From Streptomyces sp. NBC_01454 (GTDB lineage Bacteria; Actinomycetota; Actinomycetes; Streptomycetales; Streptomycetaceae), in contig NZ_CP109460.1 of the NCBI RefSeq assembly GCF_036227565.1, positions 5,952,001-6,016,000 of the forward strand: a stretch of 64,000 bases of DNA, in the 5' to 3' direction. The notes under the pieces are model-generated. The model did not search any database. It was not told the origin of the DNA and was given only the letters and a program-made list of their open reading frames with translations. A program made the translations under genes and the position numbers. Positions 17,901 through 26,962 of the stretch are shown piece after piece; within the stretch, counting starts at the first letter, position 1, and each line of letters opens with the position of its first letter.

Positions 17901-20900
17901 CCGCGCAGGTCGGCCTGGTGGAAGCCCACGGCACCGGGACCGTGGTCGGTGACCGGACCGAACTGGCCGCCCTCACCGAGCTGTTCACCGAGGCCGGAGC
18001 CGCCCCCGGCAGTTGTGCGCTCGGGTCGGTGAAGTCGCAGATCGGGCACACCAAGTGCGCCGCCGGCCTGGCCGGTCTGATCAAGACCGCCATGGCGCTG
18101 CACACCGGGGTCAAGCCGCCCACGGCGCACCTGGAACGGCCCAACCCGGCCTGGCAGGAAGGCAGCAGTCCGTTCGCGTTCCACACCTCGGCGCGGCCGT
18201 GGGCGGCCCCGCCGGCCGAGCGGGTCGCCGGGGTCAGCGCCTTCGGCTTCGGCGGCACCAACTTCCACGTCGTGCTGCGCGCCCACGCCGGGGGGCCGCC
18301 ACCGGCGCACGGGCTCGACGCGTGGCCGGCGGAGCTGTTCGTCTTCCGCGGCACCGACCGAAAGGACGCCCACCGGACCATCGAGGAACTGCTGACGCTG
18401 GCCGCGACGAACGACGACCACGGGCGGCCCTGGCGGCTGCGCGACTTCGCGGTGACCGCCTCCCGCCGCAGCGACACCTGCGCACACCCGGCGCAGTCGG
18501 CCGTCGTGGCCGGTGACCTGGACGAGCTGGCCCGGCTGCTGCGGCGGGCGCTCGCGGGCGAGCACGATCCGTCGGCGGGAGTCTTCGCCGCCGGTGCGGA
18601 CGGCCCGGCCGGCGAGCCCGGGGCCGCGGCGGACGTGGCGTTCCTCTTCCCCGGTCAGGGCAGCCAGCGGCCGGACATGCTCGCGGAGCTGTTCGTCGCC
18701 TTCCCCGAGACCCAGCACTACCTCCAACTCGGCCGGGAGTGGGCCGACGCCCTCTACCCGCCGACCGCCTTCGACCCGGCCGTGGCGGACGGGCAGCGGG
18801 CCCGGATCACCGACACCAGGGTCGCGCAGCCCGCGCTGGGCATCGTTGAACTGGCCGTGCACCGGTTGCTGCTGCGGTCCGGAGTGCAGCCGGCCATGAT
18901 GGCCGGGCACAGCTACGGCGAGCTGGTCGCGCTGTGCGCCGCGGGGGCGTTCGACCCCGCGACCCTGCTGGAGCTGAGTGCGGCACGGGCGGAGGCGATC
19001 CTGTCCGCCGCCGGCACGGACCCGGGCGCCATGGCCGCCGTCTCGGCCGGCGCCGCGCAGGTGTCCGCGCAGTTGCGCGCCGCCGGCCTCGCGGACCACG
19101 TCGTCGTCGCGAACCACAACGCGCCCGAACAGACCGTCATCTCCGGGCCCACCGAGGCGGTCGGGACGGCGGTGGAGCGGCTGCGGGAGAACGGCTGTGG
19201 CGCCAAGCTGATCCCCGTGGCCTGCGCCTTCCACAGCCCCGTCGTCGCCGGTGCCGGTGAGCGGTTCGCCGGGGCGCTCGCCAAGCGCCCGGTGCGCGGG
19301 CCGGAGGTGCCGGTCTGGTCCAACCGCACGGCCGCCGTCCATGCGGGACGGCCCGAGGACGTGCGCGGCGAACTGGCCGCCCAGATCGGCGCGCCGGTGC
19401 GCTTCGTCGAGCAGATCGAGGACATGTACCGGGCGGGCGCCCGCACGTTCGTGGCCGTCGGACCCGGTTCGGTGCTCACCACGCTGGTGTCCCAGATCCT
19501 CCATGACCGTCCGCACTCCACCGTGGCCTGCGAGACACCGGACCACCGGGGACTGCGCGGCTTCCTCGGCGCGCTCGCCCAGCTCGCCGTGGCCGGTGTG
19601 CGGGTGCGCACCGGCTGGATGTTCCAGGGCCGCGACGCCACCGAACTGAGCCAGGCGACCTCACCCGAGCGACCTGGCTGGACCGTCAACGGGCAACTGG
19701 TGCGCACCACCGACGGCAGCCCGCTGCCCGGTTCGCTCCGGCCGGCCCGACGTATCCAGGAGATATCCGTGACGAAGGCAGACCACGGCGACGCCGTCGC
19801 CCAGCGGGACCACATGGTCTCCGAATTCCTGCGCACCAGCCGGGAGATCGTCGCCGCGCAGCGCGATGTGCTGCTCACCTACTTCGGTGCCGCACCGGGC
19901 ACGCCGGTGGCCGCACCCCCGCCCCCGGCCGCGCCCCTCCCCCCGGCGCTCCGGCCGGCCGAAGCGGCCCTGTCCGCGCCCGGTGCACCCGTCCCCTCCG
20001 AGGCCGCCCGGGCCGGCACGCCGCCGTCCCCCGGCGACGCCCCGACGGCCGGCGCGCCGGAGGCGGTCGGCGAGGCCGATGTGCTGCGGACCGTCCTGGA
20101 CATCGTCAGCGAACGCACCGGCTACCCGGTGGACATGATCGAACCCGACCTCGACCTGGAAGCCGACCTGAGCATCGACTCGATCAAGCGGATCGAGATC
20201 GCCGGTGAGCTCGCGGCGCGCCTCGGTGCCGGCGCCCGGGGCGGCCCGGACGCCCCTCAACTCGACGACGCGGAGCTGGACGTGCTGTCCCGGGCCCGCA
20301 CCGCCGCCGGCCTCGCGGACCTGCTGGCCGCGCGGCTCCACGGCAGCGGGCGGCACCGGGACGACGACGGCGCCGAGAGCCCCGAGGAGCCGCGTCCCGT
20401 GCACGAGCCCGCGCAGGCTCCGGCCGGGCATCCGGCCCCGGCCGGGCATCCGAACCCCGAGCCGGTGGCCGCCGAGGCGCCCACTCGGATGGTGCTGCAC
20501 AGAACCGCCCTTGCGGAGCCGGCGGAAAGCGTCACCGCCCTGGCCGGAAAGCGGATCGCGCTGATAGGCGGCCACGGCCCGGTGTCCGAGAGCCTGTCCG
20601 CCCAACTCGCCGCACACGGCGCACGGACGGCCGTCTTCGGCCCGGGGCACCTGCTCACGGATCAGGACGGCCCGTGGGACGGCGTGTTCCATCTGGAGGC
20701 GCTGACCGCTGCCGAGGATCCGCTCCTGCCGGAGGGCTTCCCGGTCTTCCAGGCCGCGTTGGGCCACGGCCCGCGGTGGCTGATCGCGGCCGCCCCGGCC
20801 GCCGGCGCGAGCGGTGCCCACTGGTCCGAAGGCCGGGCGGACGGACTGCGCGGAATGTTCCGGACCATCGCCCGGGAGTACCCGGACACGGTCGCCAGGT

Positions 20901-21955
20901 TCGTCGAGACCGACCCGGACGCCTCGGCGGCACGCACGGCGACCGCGCTGGCCGGTGAACTGCTCTCGTCCGGGCACGCCCCGGTCGTGTCGCTGTCCTC
21001 CGGCGGGCGCCACGGTCTCGAACTGGTCGAGGACGGCCTCGGTCCGCTGGGTGCCAGGGGCGCCGGACCGGCCGGCGACGGCGTGGCCGAGGCCGAGGCG
21101 CTCGGACTGGACCGCGACGCGGTGGTGCTGCTGGTGGGCGGGGCGCGGGGCATCACCGCGCGGTTCGCCGCGACGCTGGCGGCGGCCGGCCGCTGCCGGA
21201 TCGAGCTGGTCGGCAGGACCGCCGCGCCCACCGGCCCGGAGGACGAGGCGACGCGCGCGGCGCCCGACCGCGCGGCCCTGACGGCCGCCCTCGCGGCGCG
21301 GGGCAACCGCTCCCCGGCACAGATCGAGCAGACCGTCACGCGCCTCCTGGCGCAACGGGAGGTACGCGCCACGATCGAGGAGCTGCGCGGGCTTGGCAGC
21401 CCGGTGCGGTACCACTCCGTGGACATGCGCGACGCCGAAGCGGTGCACCGGACGGTCAAGGAGATCTACGCGGAGCACAACCGGCTGGACGGCATCGTCT
21501 ACGCCGCCGGGGTGATCGAGGACCGGATGCTGGCCGAGAAGGAGATCACGTCCTTCCGGCGGGTGTTCCACACCAAGGTCGACGGAGCCCGCACCCTGTT
21601 GGCCGCGGTGGAGGACCTGCCCAACGGGCCGGGGTTCACCGTGCTCTTCGGCAGTATCTCGGCCGCCCTGGGCAACCGCGGTCAGGTGGACTACGCGGCG
21701 GCGAACGACGCGCTGGAGAGCCTGGCCGGCCGGTGGGCCGCACGGGCCGGCCGCCGGGCGCTGACGGTCCACTGGGGGCCGTGGGCGCCCACCGGGCAGC
21801 ACAACGGAATGGTCACCCCGGAGCTCGCGCGGGAGTACGTCCGCCGGGGCGTCAGGCTGATCGACCCCGAGGAGGGCACGCTCTGTCTGCTGCGTGAACT
21901 CGCCTGGGGCCAGGACTCGGCCGATGCCGTGATCTACACCGCATCGGGTTGGTGA
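14927..21955 (+). CDS. Iterative type I PKS/Pfa-like synthase: NMO-NMO-KS-AT-ACP-KR
   Basis: A 2342-residue megasynthase. Residues 1-240 and about 290-620 are two nitronate-monooxygenase/FabK-like FMN barrels; the second has EGSECGGHVG, FAGGIHD and GTAYLFTEEA, the family's flavin-site motifs, and is a candidate trans-acting enoyl reductase like PfaD. KS spans about 671-1120 with Cys866 (DAACASSLA), VEAHGTGTVVGD and KSQIGHTKCAAG. AT spans about 1237-1570 with FPGQGSQ, Ser1329 in GHSYGE and AFHSP, suggesting malonyl use. ACP is about 1715-1805 with Ser1752 in DLSIDSIKRIEI, wording typical of PUFA/HglE carriers. KR occupies the C-terminus with VGGARGI and Tyr2256 (VDYAAAND). GTG at 14927 has GGAG 7 nt upstream. 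It heads the operon; the next ATG follows its stop by 1 nt. The cryptic EPA-like cluster recalled in S. coelicolor is the nearest analogue I know. Confidence 0.88.
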   Translation: MTTAPVPEAVLGISPFGEPDPRIVAAVCRAGGLGVLDLGAGDRRAREALASLRQWAPGPFGVRMAAGCALAAADLVEGGSVHTVLLAADSPVRPGDLPAKTRVLVEVTSREEAIGAARAGAHGLVARGQESGGRIGDLSTFVLLQQLVAEPELALPVWACGGIGPHTAAAAVVGGAVGVVLDSQLALLEESALPADVAAAVRTMDGSETVVAAGHRVLRRRGPDAPPLPEDPAAAARLLGAQDLRVQLLPVGQDGFLASRFARQWGDVGGAVRAVTAAVLDAVRDDAPSHALRRDSPMSRALGTRLPLAQGPMTRVSDQAPFAAAVAEGGALPFVALALAGPEQTRTLLEETRSALDGRPWGVGVLGFAPEHTKAAQLEIIRELRPSCAIIAGGRPAQAASLEEAGIETFLHVPSPGLLTQFLGAGARKFVFEGSECGGHVGPRSSFALWEAQIAVLTDFLDAAGGADPGELRVLFAGGIHDARSSAMVAALAAGLSARGVAVGVLMGTAYLFTEEAVSCGAVQPLFQRQVLAARRTELLETAPGHATRCVSSPFTESYRSLKEELESRGVADRQAWEQLERLNVGRLRIASKGVERTGAHLVEVPAARQLAEGMFMAGDVAALRSHVTTIPALHESVSTAAADFFTERAALVRDRLGAARPADGAAPPAPLDIAVVGMSCMFPDAADLASYWAHVVAGADAVTEVPTERWDPEVYYAPEADEAHTESKWGGFLPDIPFDPLRYGIPPSSLGSIEPVQLLALEAARRALEDAGYAGGAPAGGEGRDFDRSRASVVFGAEAGSDLSNAATLRTLLPAYLGELPPELAAQLPRLTEDSFPGMLANVISGRIANRLDLGGANYTVDAACASSLAAVDVACKELSGGTSDLVLCGGADLHNGINDYLLFSSVHALSPTGRSRTFDSAADGIALGEGVACLALKRLTDAERDGDRVYAVIKGVGTASDGKGLGLTAPRPEGQRAALERAYRNAGISPAQVGLVEAHGTGTVVGDRTELAALTELFTEAGAAPGSCALGSVKSQIGHTKCAAGLAGLIKTAMALHTGVKPPTAHLERPNPAWQEGSSPFAFHTSARPWAAPPAERVAGVSAFGFGGTNFHVVLRAHAGGPPPAHGLDAWPAELFVFRGTDRKDAHRTIEELLTLAATNDDHGRPWRLRDFAVTASRRSDTCAHPAQSAVVAGDLDELARLLRRALAGEHDPSAGVFAAGADGPAGEPGAAADVAFLFPGQGSQRPDMLAELFVAFPETQHYLQLGREWADALYPPTAFDPAVADGQRARITDTRVAQPALGIVELAVHRLLLRSGVQPAMMAGHSYGELVALCAAGAFDPATLLELSAARAEAILSAAGTDPGAMAAVSAGAAQVSAQLRAAGLADHVVVANHNAPEQTVISGPTEAVGTAVERLRENGCGAKLIPVACAFHSPVVAGAGERFAGALAKRPVRGPEVPVWSNRTAAVHAGRPEDVRGELAAQIGAPVRFVEQIEDMYRAGARTFVAVGPGSVLTTLVSQILHDRPHSTVACETPDHRGLRGFLGALAQLAVAGVRVRTGWMFQGRDATELSQATSPERPGWTVNGQLVRTTDGSPLPGSLRPARRIQEISVTKADHGDAVAQRDHMVSEFLRTSREIVAAQRDVLLTYFGAAPGTPVAAPPPPAAPLPPALRPAEAALSAPGAPVPSEAARAGTPPSPGDAPTAGAPEAVGEADVLRTVLDIVSERTGYPVDMIEPDLDLEADLSIDSIKRIEIAGELAARLGAGARGGPDAPQLDDAELDVLSRARTAAGLADLLAARLHGSGRHRDDDGAESPEEPRPVHEPAQAPAGHPAPAGHPNPEPVAAEAPTRMVLHRTALAEPAESVTALAGKRIALIGGHGPVSESLSAQLAAHGARTAVFGPGHLLTDQDGPWDGVFHLEALTAAEDPLLPEGFPVFQAALGHGPRWLIAAAPAAGASGAHWSEGRADGLRGMFRTIAREYPDTVARFVETDPDASAARTATALAGELLSSGHAPVVSLSSGGRHGLELVEDGLGPLGARGAGPAGDGVAEAEALGLDRDAVVLLVGGARGITARFAATLAAAGRCRIELVGRTAAPTGPEDEATRAAPDRAALTAALAARGNRSPAQIEQTVTRLLAQREVRATIEELRGLGSPVRYHSVDMRDAEAVHRTVKEIYAEHNRLDGIVYAAGVIEDRMLAEKEITSFRRVFHTKVDGARTLLAAVEDLPNGPGFTVLFGSISAALGNRGQVDYAAANDALESLAGRWAARAGRRALTVHWGPWAPTGQHNGMVTPELAREYVRRGVRLIDPEEGTLCLLRELAWGQDSADAVIYTASGW

Positions 21956-21956
21956 G

Positions 21957-24900
21957 ATGACGTCCTGCGCACACGGCCCGGGCCCCCGGGTCGCCATCGT
22001 CGGAATGGCCGTCCTGCTGCCGGGGGCGGCAGACCTCCAGGCGTACTGGCGGAACCTCGCGGCCGGATTCGACGCGATCACCGACGTCCCCGCCGGACGG
22101 TGGGACGCCGACTTCTACGATCCGCAGGCGGTGGGACGCTCGGACCGTGTCTACTGCCGGCGGGGCGGGTTCGTCGACGACCTGGCCGACGTCGAGGTGA
22201 CCCGGTTCGGCATCATGCCCCACTCGGTGGCGGGTACCGAACCGGACCAGCTCCTCGCGCTGAAGGTGGCGGCCGATGCCCTCGCGGACGCCGGCGGCGA
22301 GCACCGGCTGCCCGCCCGCGACCGGATCGGCGTGGTCCTGGGCCGCGGCGGGTATCTGACGCCCGGACTCTCCCGTGGATCCCAGCGGGTACGGACGGCC
22401 AATCAGCTCGTCCGCACGCTCGGCGAGCTGCTGCCCGGCCTCGGTGCCGACCGGCTGGAGCAGGTGCGGCAGGCGTTCACCCGGCAGCTCGGGCCGGACG
22501 AACCCGAGCAGGCGATCGGCCTGGTGCCCAACCTCACCGCCTCGCGGGTGGCCAACCGGCTCGACCTGCGCGGCCCCGCGTACACGGTGGACGCTGCCTG
22601 CGCGTCCTCGCTGGTCGCGGTCGACCAGGCGGTGGGCGAACTGGCGAGCGGGCGCTGCGACGTGGTGCTCGCCGGCGGTGTGCACCACTGCCACGACATC
22701 ACCCTGTGGAGTGTGTTCTCCCAGCTCCGCGCGCTGTCCGTGAGCCAGCGGATCCGCCCGTTCGACCATGCCGCGGACGGCCTGCTGATCGGTGAGGGCA
22801 CCGGCGTCGTGGTCCTCAAGCGGCTCGCCGACGCGGAGCGCGACGGCGACCGGATCTACGCCGTCATCCGGGGCGTCGGGGTGGCGAGCGACGGCCGCAG
22901 CGGCAGCCTCGTCAACCCGGACCCCGCCGGGCAGGTGCGGGCGGTGCGGCAGGCGTGGCGGAGCGCCGGTCTCGACCCCGCCGCGCCCGGATCGGTCGGG
23001 CTGCTGGAGGCCCACGGGACCGCCACCCCCTCCGGGGACGCCGCCGAACTGGCCACCCTGGCCGAGGTGTTCGGACCTGCACCCGGCAACGACCGGGCGG
23101 TGCTCGGGTCGGTGAAGTCGATGATCGGCCACACCATGCCGGCCGCGGGCGTGGCCGGCCTGGTCAAGGCGGCGCTCGCGGTGCACCATGCGGTGCTGCC
23201 GCCGACGCTGCACTGCGAGGATCCACACCCCGCGCTGGCCGCCACCCGGTTCCGCCCGATCGCCTCGGCGGAGCCCTGGGAGACCGATGCGGGCACGCGG
23301 CGGGCCGCCGTGAACGCCTTCGGCTTCGGCGGCATCAACGCGCACGTGGTGCTCGAAGCGGCGCCCGGCGCCGTGGCCGGCCGGCGGATCCGGCCCACGG
23401 CCGCGGTGCGGGAGAAGGAACGGGTGCTGCGGCTCACCGCCGACAGCCCCGAGCAGCTCGCCACGCTGCTGGACGCCGAGGACCCGGCCGTGCTGGCGGC
23501 CGGCCTCGACGACCGGGCCCCCCGCGGCCACGGCCGCAGCCGGCTCGGCATCGTCGACCCCACCGCCAAACGCCTCGCGCTGGCCAGGAGGGCCGTGGCC
23601 AAGGGCCGTTCCTGGCGGGGCCGCGGCGACGTGTGGTTCACCCCCGAGCCCCTGCTCGGCACGGACGGCGGCGGCCGGGTGGCATTCGTCTTCCCGGGGC
23701 TCGAAGCGGAGTTCCAGCCCCATGTCTCCGATGTCGCCGAACACTTCGGGCTGTCCGGCCTGCTCCCCCAAGCCCGCGCCGGGCGGCCGGCGCAGGTGGC
23801 GGACGTCGGCCGGCACGGTGCCGAGGTGGTGGGCGTGGGACGGGTGCTGGACGCCGCCCTGCGCCGCATCGGCATCGTGCCGGACGCGGTCGCGGGCCAC
23901 AGTGTGGGGGAGTGGACCGCGATGATCGCCGGGGGGCTGTTCGCCGGCCCCGCGGTGGACGAGTTCGTGGCGTCCTTCGACCCGGACGAGCTGCGGGTGC
24001 CCGACCTGGCCTTCGCGGTCCTGGGTGCGTCGGCCGACCGGGTCGCGGCCGCCCTCGTGGACCGCCCCGAGATCGTGCTGTCCCACGACAACGCGCCGGA
24101 CCAGGCGATGGTGTGCGGTCCGCCCGGCCCGGTGGACGACCTCGTGCGCTGGTTTCGCGCGCGCCACGTCCTCGGCCGCGTCCTGCCGTTCCGGTCCGGC
24201 TTCCACACCCCCATGCTGGCCCCCTACCTCGAACCGATTCGCCAGGCCGCCGCCCGGTTCGCGCTGTATCCGCCCACCGTGCCCGTGTGGTCGGCGACCA
24301 CCGCGTCGGTGTATCCGCCCGCCGAGGCGGAGGTGCGCGCGCTGTTCCTCCGTCATCTGCTGGAGCCGGTGCGCTTCCGCCCGCTGATCGAGGCGATGTA
24401 CGCGGCCGGCTTCCGGGTGTTCGTACAGGCGGGAACGGGCCAGGCCGGCGCGCTGATCGGCAACACGCTGCACGGCCGGCCGCACCTGACGGTGGCCGCC
24501 AGCTCCCCGCACCGCAGCGGACTGGCCCAACTGCAGCACGTCGCCACGGCGCTGTGGGTGGACGGCGGGGATCCGCAACCCGGTCCGCCGGCGGCCGGCC
24601 GCGGCGCGCCGGCCAAGCCCGCGCCGGTCCGGCTGGACCTCGGCGGGCCGCTGGTCTCCCTCGACCAGCGGACGCTGAACGACCTGCGCCCGGCGCTCGC
24701 CGGCGGACACGCGGCCACCGCCGGCGCGGAACCGGCCCCGCTGGAGCAGCTGGCCGCCCGCTTCCCCCTGGCGGGCGAACTGGGCGCACTGCTCAAGGAC
24801 ACCGCGGACACCGCCGCGGCGGTGATCACGGCCGCCGGCACGGCGCACCCGCGCTCACCTGCACCCCCGACAGCACCTGCACCCCCGGCAGCACCTGCAC

Positions 24901-26621
24901 CCCCGACAGCACCTGCACCCCCGGCAGCACCTGCACCCCCGGCAGCACCTGCACCCCCGGCAGCACCTGCACCCCCGGCAGCACCTGCACCCCCGGCAGC
25001 ACCTGCACCCCCGACAGCGCCGGCCCCTCCGGCACCACACAGCCCTCCGGCCCCGTCCGGAGGCGAACTCAGCGCCGTGCTGCGGGTGTCCACGGCGACC
25101 ATGCCCTACCTCCTCGACCACTGTCTCTTCTCCCAGCGCCCCGACTGGCCCGACGAGTCGGACCGCTGGCCGGTGGTCCCGGCCACCACGGTGATCCAGC
25201 ACATGCTGGAGTTCGCCGAGCGGGCGGCGCCCGGCACCAGGGCGGTAGGGGTGCACGGGGTGCACCTGAAGCGGTGGGCGACGGCCAGCCCGCCGGTCGA
25301 GGTACCCGTGACGGTGGCGGCGCGCGGGCCCGGGCGGGTCGGCGTGGCCTTCGGGCAGTTCGCCGCTGCCGAGGTCGAACTGGCGGCGGAGCATCCCGAC
25401 GATCCGCCCCGCCCGTGGGCGTGGGATCCCCGGGACGAGCGGCGTCCGCAGATCACGGCCGAGGAACTGTACGGCGAGCGCTGGATGTTCCACGGCCCCC
25501 TGTTCCAGGGCGTCACCGAGCTGACCGCGATCGGGGAGGCGCATGTCCGCGGGGTGCTCACCACCCCGGCCGCCCCCGGCGCCCTGCTGGACAACGTGGG
25601 GCAGCTCCTCGGCTACTGGATCATCACCACCCTGACCGAGCGGACCGTGGTGTTCCCGGTGCGGATGAAGGAGATGCGCTTCTTCGGCCCGCATCCCGCA
25701 CCGGGTGCCCGGCTGGAGTGTCTCATCACGATCACCTCGGTCACCGACTCCGCGGTGGAGGCCGACATGCAGCTCGTCGCCGACGGCCGGGTATGGGCGC
25801 AGATCAACGGCTGGCAGGACCGCCGCTTCGACAACCGCCTGGAGACCAGGGTTCAGGAACGGTTCCCCGAGCGGCACACGCTGTCCCGCGAAGAGCAGGG
25901 CGGCTGGTGGCTCGTGCACGACCGGTGGCCGGACCTCGCCTCGCGCGATCTCGTCATGCGCAACCATCTGAGCAGCGCCGAACGTGCCGACTACGAGCGG
26001 TGTCCGCCACGCGGCCGCCGCCAGTGGCTGCTGGGCCGCATCGCGGTCAAGGACGCGGTCCGCCGGTGGCTGTGGGAACACGGTGCGGGCCCGGTCTTCC
26101 CTGCCGAGATCCGGGTGCGCAACGACGACAGCGGACGGCCGTGGGTCGCCGGCCTCCACGGCCGGGTCCTTCCCGAGCTGGACGTCACGCTGGCGCACTG
26201 CGCGGAGACCGGCGTGGCCCTCGTACGGCCCCGCGGCACGCACGGGCCCGGCGGGGTCGGCATCGACGTCGAGGAGATCACCGAGCGGCCCGTGCAGACA
26301 CAGATGATGGCGCTCGGCCGGGCCGAGCGCGAGCTCCTGGTGGCGCGGTGCGCCGGGACACAGGAACCGGAAGCCCTGTGGTTCACCCGGTTCTGGGCGG
26401 CGAAGGAGGCCGCGTCGAAGGCGGAGGGCACCGGCTTGCGGGGGCGGCCGCGGGATTTCCGGGTGGTCGCCGCACAGCCGGACGAGTTGGTGGTGGATTC
26501 CGGGAGCCGCGTGCACCGGGTGCACTGCCGCCGGATCAGCAACATGGCCGACCTGCCGAGCAGGGACTACGTCGTCGCCTGGACGACGGGCACGGCCGAC
26601 GAAGGAAAGAGGAAGCGTTGA
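21957..26621 (+). CDS. Second synthase subunit: KS-AT-DH-phosphopantetheinyl transferase
   Basis: A 1554-residue partner. KS (1-460) keeps the full triad: Cys215 in DAACASSLV, LEAHGTATPSGD and KSMIGHTMPAAG, so it is not a chain-length-factor-type inactive KS. An AT domain (about 575-880) has Ser649 in GHSVGEW and GFHTP, but its first motif is FPGLEAEF instead of FPGQGSQ. A proline repeat (about 967-1020) leads to a hotdog dehydratase (1040-1290) with His1055 (LLDHCLF) and Asp1212 (LLDNVGQ). The last 200 residues are an Sfp-type PPTase with Asp1437/Glu1439 (GIDVEE) and WAAKEAASKAEG. Fusion of the PPTase recalls enediyne and some PUFA synthases and suggests in-house activation of both ACPs. The start lies 1 nt after the previous stop. 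Confidence 0.87.
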   Translation: MTSCAHGPGPRVAIVGMAVLLPGAADLQAYWRNLAAGFDAITDVPAGRWDADFYDPQAVGRSDRVYCRRGGFVDDLADVEVTRFGIMPHSVAGTEPDQLLALKVAADALADAGGEHRLPARDRIGVVLGRGGYLTPGLSRGSQRVRTANQLVRTLGELLPGLGADRLEQVRQAFTRQLGPDEPEQAIGLVPNLTASRVANRLDLRGPAYTVDAACASSLVAVDQAVGELASGRCDVVLAGGVHHCHDITLWSVFSQLRALSVSQRIRPFDHAADGLLIGEGTGVVVLKRLADAERDGDRIYAVIRGVGVASDGRSGSLVNPDPAGQVRAVRQAWRSAGLDPAAPGSVGLLEAHGTATPSGDAAELATLAEVFGPAPGNDRAVLGSVKSMIGHTMPAAGVAGLVKAALAVHHAVLPPTLHCEDPHPALAATRFRPIASAEPWETDAGTRRAAVNAFGFGGINAHVVLEAAPGAVAGRRIRPTAAVREKERVLRLTADSPEQLATLLDAEDPAVLAAGLDDRAPRGHGRSRLGIVDPTAKRLALARRAVAKGRSWRGRGDVWFTPEPLLGTDGGGRVAFVFPGLEAEFQPHVSDVAEHFGLSGLLPQARAGRPAQVADVGRHGAEVVGVGRVLDAALRRIGIVPDAVAGHSVGEWTAMIAGGLFAGPAVDEFVASFDPDELRVPDLAFAVLGASADRVAAALVDRPEIVLSHDNAPDQAMVCGPPGPVDDLVRWFRARHVLGRVLPFRSGFHTPMLAPYLEPIRQAAARFALYPPTVPVWSATTASVYPPAEAEVRALFLRHLLEPVRFRPLIEAMYAAGFRVFVQAGTGQAGALIGNTLHGRPHLTVAASSPHRSGLAQLQHVATALWVDGGDPQPGPPAAGRGAPAKPAPVRLDLGGPLVSLDQRTLNDLRPALAGGHAATAGAEPAPLEQLAARFPLAGELGALLKDTADTAAAVITAAGTAHPRSPAPPTAPAPPAAPAPPTAPAPPAAPAPPAAPAPPAAPAPPAAPAPPAAPAPPTAPAPPAPHSPPAPSGGELSAVLRVSTATMPYLLDHCLFSQRPDWPDESDRWPVVPATTVIQHMLEFAERAAPGTRAVGVHGVHLKRWATASPPVEVPVTVAARGPGRVGVAFGQFAAAEVELAAEHPDDPPRPWAWDPRDERRPQITAEELYGERWMFHGPLFQGVTELTAIGEAHVRGVLTTPAAPGALLDNVGQLLGYWIITTLTERTVVFPVRMKEMRFFGPHPAPGARLECLITITSVTDSAVEADMQLVADGRVWAQINGWQDRRFDNRLETRVQERFPERHTLSREEQGGWWLVHDRWPDLASRDLVMRNHLSSAERADYERCPPRGRRQWLLGRIAVKDAVRRWLWEHGAGPVFPAEIRVRNDDSGRPWVAGLHGRVLPELDVTLAHCAETGVALVRPRGTHGPGGVGIDVEEITERPVQTQMMALGRAERELLVARCAGTQEPEALWFTRFWAAKEAASKAEGTGLRGRPRDFRVVAAQPDELVVDSGSRVHRVHCRRISNMADLPSRDYVVAWTTGTADEGKRKR
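24856..25017 (+). repeat. Nine tandem 18-bp repeats encoding a proline-rich linker
   Basis: Nine consecutive copies of an 18-bp unit (CACCTGCACCCCCGRCAG) vary only at one G/A position. They encode the hexapeptide Pro-Ala-Pro-Pro-(Ala/Thr)-Ala between the AT and DH domains. Near-identity of the copies implies recent expansion or ongoing slippage; copy number may differ among strains without breaking the frame because the unit is a multiple of three. It is a coding repeat, not a CRISPR array: the copies are contiguous with no spacers. Confidence 0.95.
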
Positions 26622-26962
26622 ACAGCAGTCAGGCGCAGGATCCGGTCCTTGCCGAAGGGCCCGATGAGACCGCCGTGTTCGGCGAGATCGCCGGGATGCT
26701 CCACTCCGTGCTCGACGAGTACGGAGAGCAGGACGTCGAGATCACCATGGACACCAAGTTCCACGACGACCTGGACCTGGAGAGCATCGATCTGGTCACT
26801 CTCGGCGGCCGGTTGGCGGCGCGGTACGGCGAGCGGGTGAACTTCGCCGAGTTCCTGGCCGGACTCGAACTCGAAGAGATCATCTACCTCACGGTCGGTC
26901 AGCTCGTCACGTTCGTGGTGGGCTGCCTGCGGGAATCCGGGGGCGCTGAGCCGTGGCGATGA
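26618..26962 (+). CDS. Discrete acyl carrier protein
   Basis: A 114-residue acidic carrier protein. The phosphopantetheine serine is in DDLDLESIDLVTLGGRLAARYG, followed by VNFAEFLAGLELEEI, typical of helix 3 in ACPs. The TTG start at 26618 overlaps the upstream TGA (TTGA) and has an AGGA-rich sequence before it; no ATG or GTG lies upstream in a plausible place. As a separate carrier beside the integral ACP of the first synthase it may accept a starter, hold the finished chain for release or glycosylation, or act in trans during extension. It is probably activated by the PPTase fused to the preceding protein. Confidence 0.88.
   Translation: MNSSQAQDPVLAEGPDETAVFGEIAGMLHSVLDEYGEQDVEITMDTKFHDDLDLESIDLVTLGGRLAARYGERVNFAEFLAGLELEEIIYLTVGQLVTFVVGCLRESGGAEPWR

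Noticed and set aside
24856..25017. Possible CRISPR array
   Set aside because: The repeats are contiguous without spacers, multiples of three, and encode an in-frame Pro/Ala linker.
14927..26621. Enediyne PKS
   Set aside because: The KS-AT-ACP-KR-DH-PPTase order is split over two proteins with an extra KS-AT, an N-terminal FMN reductase is present, and none of the usual enediyne accessory genes is nearby.
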